Virus record (IMG/VR): IMGVR_UViG_3300025122_000018
Span: 1 to 55,661 of that record
From: a virus
Length of the DNA: 55,661 nucleotides
Direction: 5' to 3' (one strand)
Position numbers and translations under genes: made by a program. Below the pieces are notes generated by a model. That model did no database searches and had not been told where the DNA came from. It saw only the letters and a list, made by a program, of their open reading frames with translations. This document shows positions 54,172 to 55,661 of the stretch, in pieces. Position 1 is the stretch's first letter, and every line of letters starts with the position of its first letter.

Positions 54172-54360
54172 ATGCAGAACAAGCTTTCGGACATGCTCAG
54201 GGCGACAGACTGGGTATTTATACTCACCATCTGGGTATGCTTCCTGTTTGTTTGTTCTATCGTGTTCGCCGCTTTCAGAATAGAACAGAAGCTCAACGAG
54301 GCCGTTATTTCCGATTGCGAGAAGTGGGGGAGTCGTTGTGCAGAACAAAAACAGGAGTAA
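54172..54360 (+). CDS. Small single-pass membrane protein (62 aa)
   Basis: GGCGGAG precedes ATG 54172; a longer reading from 54109 lacks a ribosome site. Residues 14-36 (WVFILTIWVCFLFVCSIVFA) form one membrane helix. The C-terminus is charged with two cysteines (EAVISDCEKWGSRCAEQKQE). The topology resembles small spanin- or holin-like proteins. It is 3 bases before the phosphoesterase gene and likely co-transcribed. Confidence 0.6.
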   Translation: MQNKLSDMLRATDWVFILTIWVCFLFVCSIVFAAFRIEQKLNEAVISDCEKWGSRCAEQKQE

Positions 54361-54363
54361 GAT

Positions 54364-55566
54364 ATGTCAGGGATAGGACTACCACAGTGGATGTATGATG
54401 ATAAACCAGTTGTGCCAGAGAAGTATTTGGACATGCTCTCGGAGATTGATGATAAGTTCGGGTATTCGATAAGGAATGAGGGGCTTGGTCGGAGGAACCT
54501 GTCAGAAGAGACTGGTCTTTCGCAGTTCACGGCTAGGATTCTCATAGCGTTAATTAAGAATCCAGAGAAGTATGGACTTAGTGCTTCGGCTGGCCTTGCT
54601 GACGAGGTGGAGTTTACCGGGCGGGGCGTAGTTCGTGATCTGCCTAAGCTAGAGCGGTGGGATCGGACAGACCAGATATTCAAGGAGGTCGGTGGGCTTA
54701 GCTGGGACCAGAAAGATGATGAGATATCTATAGAGGAGCTTATCCGTAGGCGGGAAAGGCGCTTCAGGGAGCTATCTAAGGCCAAAAAGAACTCTAAGGT
54801 TAGGCATATCAATGTAAAGATGCACGGACCTATCGCTATTACCCACTTGGGCGACCCTCATGTGGACGATGACGGCTGTAACTTCCCAGAATTGCGCCGT
54901 ACTGTGGAAACTATAGCGAAAACAGAGGCTATGTACGCCGGAAATATCGGAGATACGGTTAATAACTGGATTGGGCGGCTAGAAAGGCTCTATGCGAAGC
55001 AGACTGCGACCTATGATGACGGTATTCGGCTTGCTGAGTGGCTCCTTTCATCGATTCCGTACATATATGTGCTGTTAGGCAACCACGATCTATGGGGTAA
55101 GACCCCTGCGGTGCTTCGCCAGATACTAAAGACTACTGATGTGGCTGTATGTACGGCTGGTACGGCTAAGATACAGCTTAATTTCCCCAAGGGGGAGCCT
55201 GTGCGCCTTATGGCAAGGCATGACTTCAAGGGTTCTAGTGCTTGGAACCGAGCGCACGGCCCCTTAAAGGCCGCGAAGCTCGACCCGTGGGCCGATATCT
55301 ATGTCTCTGGCCATAAGCACCACTGGGTTCAGCATATTCACGAAGGTATGGACGGTAAGCCCCGGTGGTCATTGACCGTTCGAGGGTATAAGTACTTCGA
55401 TGACTTTGCTGAAGAGAGAGGATTCTACGAACACCAGCATGGTGAGTCCTGTACGACCATCATAGACCCTACCGCTAGGCCAACTGAGCGCGTTCAGTGC
55501 GTTTGGGATATAGAGGAGGCGGCTGATCTGCTCAACTACAAGCGTAAGCGAGCGGGTTATAAGTAG
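54364..55566 (+). CDS. Calcineurin-like metallophosphoesterase (400 aa)
   Basis: The two-metal phosphoesterase motifs are in order: GDPH with Asp164 and His166, GD with Asp197, GNHD at 239-242 and GHKHH with His317/His319. The N-terminal 150 residues are helical and charged (LSEETGLSQFTARILIALIK looks HTH-like), an unusual extension that may bind DNA. Substrates could be phosphodiesters in nucleic acid or nucleotides. The gene spans the contig junction: its last codons are repeated at bases 1-46 with one Asn/Ser difference. Confidence 0.88.
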   Translation: MSGIGLPQWMYDDKPVVPEKYLDMLSEIDDKFGYSIRNEGLGRRNLSEETGLSQFTARILIALIKNPEKYGLSASAGLADEVEFTGRGVVRDLPKLERWDRTDQIFKEVGGLSWDQKDDEISIEELIRRRERRFRELSKAKKNSKVRHINVKMHGPIAITHLGDPHVDDDGCNFPELRRTVETIAKTEAMYAGNIGDTVNNWIGRLERLYAKQTATYDDGIRLAEWLLSSIPYIYVLLGNHDLWGKTPAVLRQILKTTDVAVCTAGTAKIQLNFPKGEPVRLMARHDFKGSSAWNRAHGPLKAAKLDPWADIYVSGHKHHWVQHIHEGMDGKPRWSLTVRGYKYFDDFAEERGFYEHQHGESCTTIIDPTARPTERVQCVWDIEEAADLLNYKRKRAGYK

Positions 55567-55661
55567 TGCATGGGATTTAAGAAGAGAAATATCAAGAGCA
55601 ACATCGTTGCTTGGTTTCGTAGTCTAGGCGCATTCAGTGTAGGTATGTTTCTCGGCACTTG
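55521..55661. repeat. Terminal direct repeat, right copy (contig overlap)
   Basis: Identical to bases 1-141 except A instead of G at 55535. It holds the end of the phosphoesterase gene and the start of the 50-aa membrane-protein gene. See the left copy for interpretation. Confidence 0.9.
55570..55661 (+). CDS. 5' part of the 50-aa membrane-protein gene (cut by window end)
   Basis: ATG 55570 begins the same frame as ATG 50 and runs to the window end without a stop, covering the first 30 codons. On the circular molecule it is the gene at 50-202. Confidence 0.55.
   Translation, partial: MGFKKRNIKSNIVAWFRSLGAFSVGMFLGT

Noticed and set aside
1-55661. Temperate lifestyle
   Set aside because: No integrase, excisionase, CI-like repressor, partition genes or attachment site recognised.
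1-55661. tRNA genes
   Set aside because: No cloverleaf with a GGTTCRANTCC-type T arm and CCA-proximal acceptor was found by eye. A covariance search would be decisive.

Overview
The window is essentially one complete double-stranded DNA phage genome, opened at an arbitrary point. The first 141 bases (1-141) recur as the last 141 (55521-55661) with one difference, so the unique unit is about 55.52 kb. The gene content points to a virulent podovirus-type phage: TerS/TerL, portal, scaffold and major capsid, a connector and tubular-type tail proteins, then internal virion proteins. I saw no tail-tube, sheath or tail-assembly chaperone genes, and no integrase, lysogeny repressor, tRNA or CRISPR array. 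Base composition is moderate and translation starts are mostly ATG behind ordinary Shine-Dalgarno sites. The host cannot be named from the sequence. The lysis genes (amidase with a peptidoglycan-binding tail, holin-like and TM/coiled-coil proteins) and the sigma70-like promoters fit a bacterial, probably Gram-negative, host.

Layout. (1) 1-5.8 kb: a mixed-strand accessory segment with small membrane proteins, two HExxH proteins (one minus, one an 846-aa plus-strand protein), two related beta-rich proteins and a minus-strand coiled-coil protein. (2) 5.8-36.2 kb: the long plus-strand late region. It holds terminase, portal, a zinc-ribbon protein, an overlapping GPA-rich protein/scaffold pair, capsid, decoration proteins and a terminator. 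Connector and tail proteins, three tandem tail-associated proteins and internal virion proteins follow. Next comes a giant 3730-aa protein taking up a fifth of the genome, and then a holin/spanin-like trio. (3) 44.2-36.2 kb: a compact minus-strand replication and recombination operon. In transcription order it encodes DnaB helicase, Rad52-type annealing protein, four small coupled genes, Cas4/RecB-like nuclease, SSB, two small genes, RuvC-like resolvase and DnaG-type primase. One plus-strand gene (42362-42784) is buried inside it. (4) 44.4-53.1 kb: plus-strand early-type genes, many tiny and coupled by ATGA/TAATG overlaps. They include an HTH-like protein, amidase, an FmdB-type zinc ribbon, a DUF932-like protein, a GHKL/Hsp90-fold ATPase and several zinc-ribbon miniproteins. 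(5) 53.1-55.6 kb: terminator, a possibly frameshifted minus gene, a coiled-coil minus gene, a membrane protein and a calcineurin-like phosphoesterase that joins back to position 1.

The phage encodes its own helicase, primase, SSB and recombination set, but I found no DNA or RNA polymerase. Replication and transcription therefore probably use host enzymes.

The most notable non-coding signal is a three-block element of about 63 bp (44318-44380 minus, 47258-47320 plus, 51317-51379 plus). It precedes the replication operon and two early plus operons. Its blocks are spaced identically, 27 and 30 nt apart, and it contains hairpins whose sequence varies while pairing is kept. It looks like a phage-specific promoter, operator or structured leader that co-ordinates the early modules.
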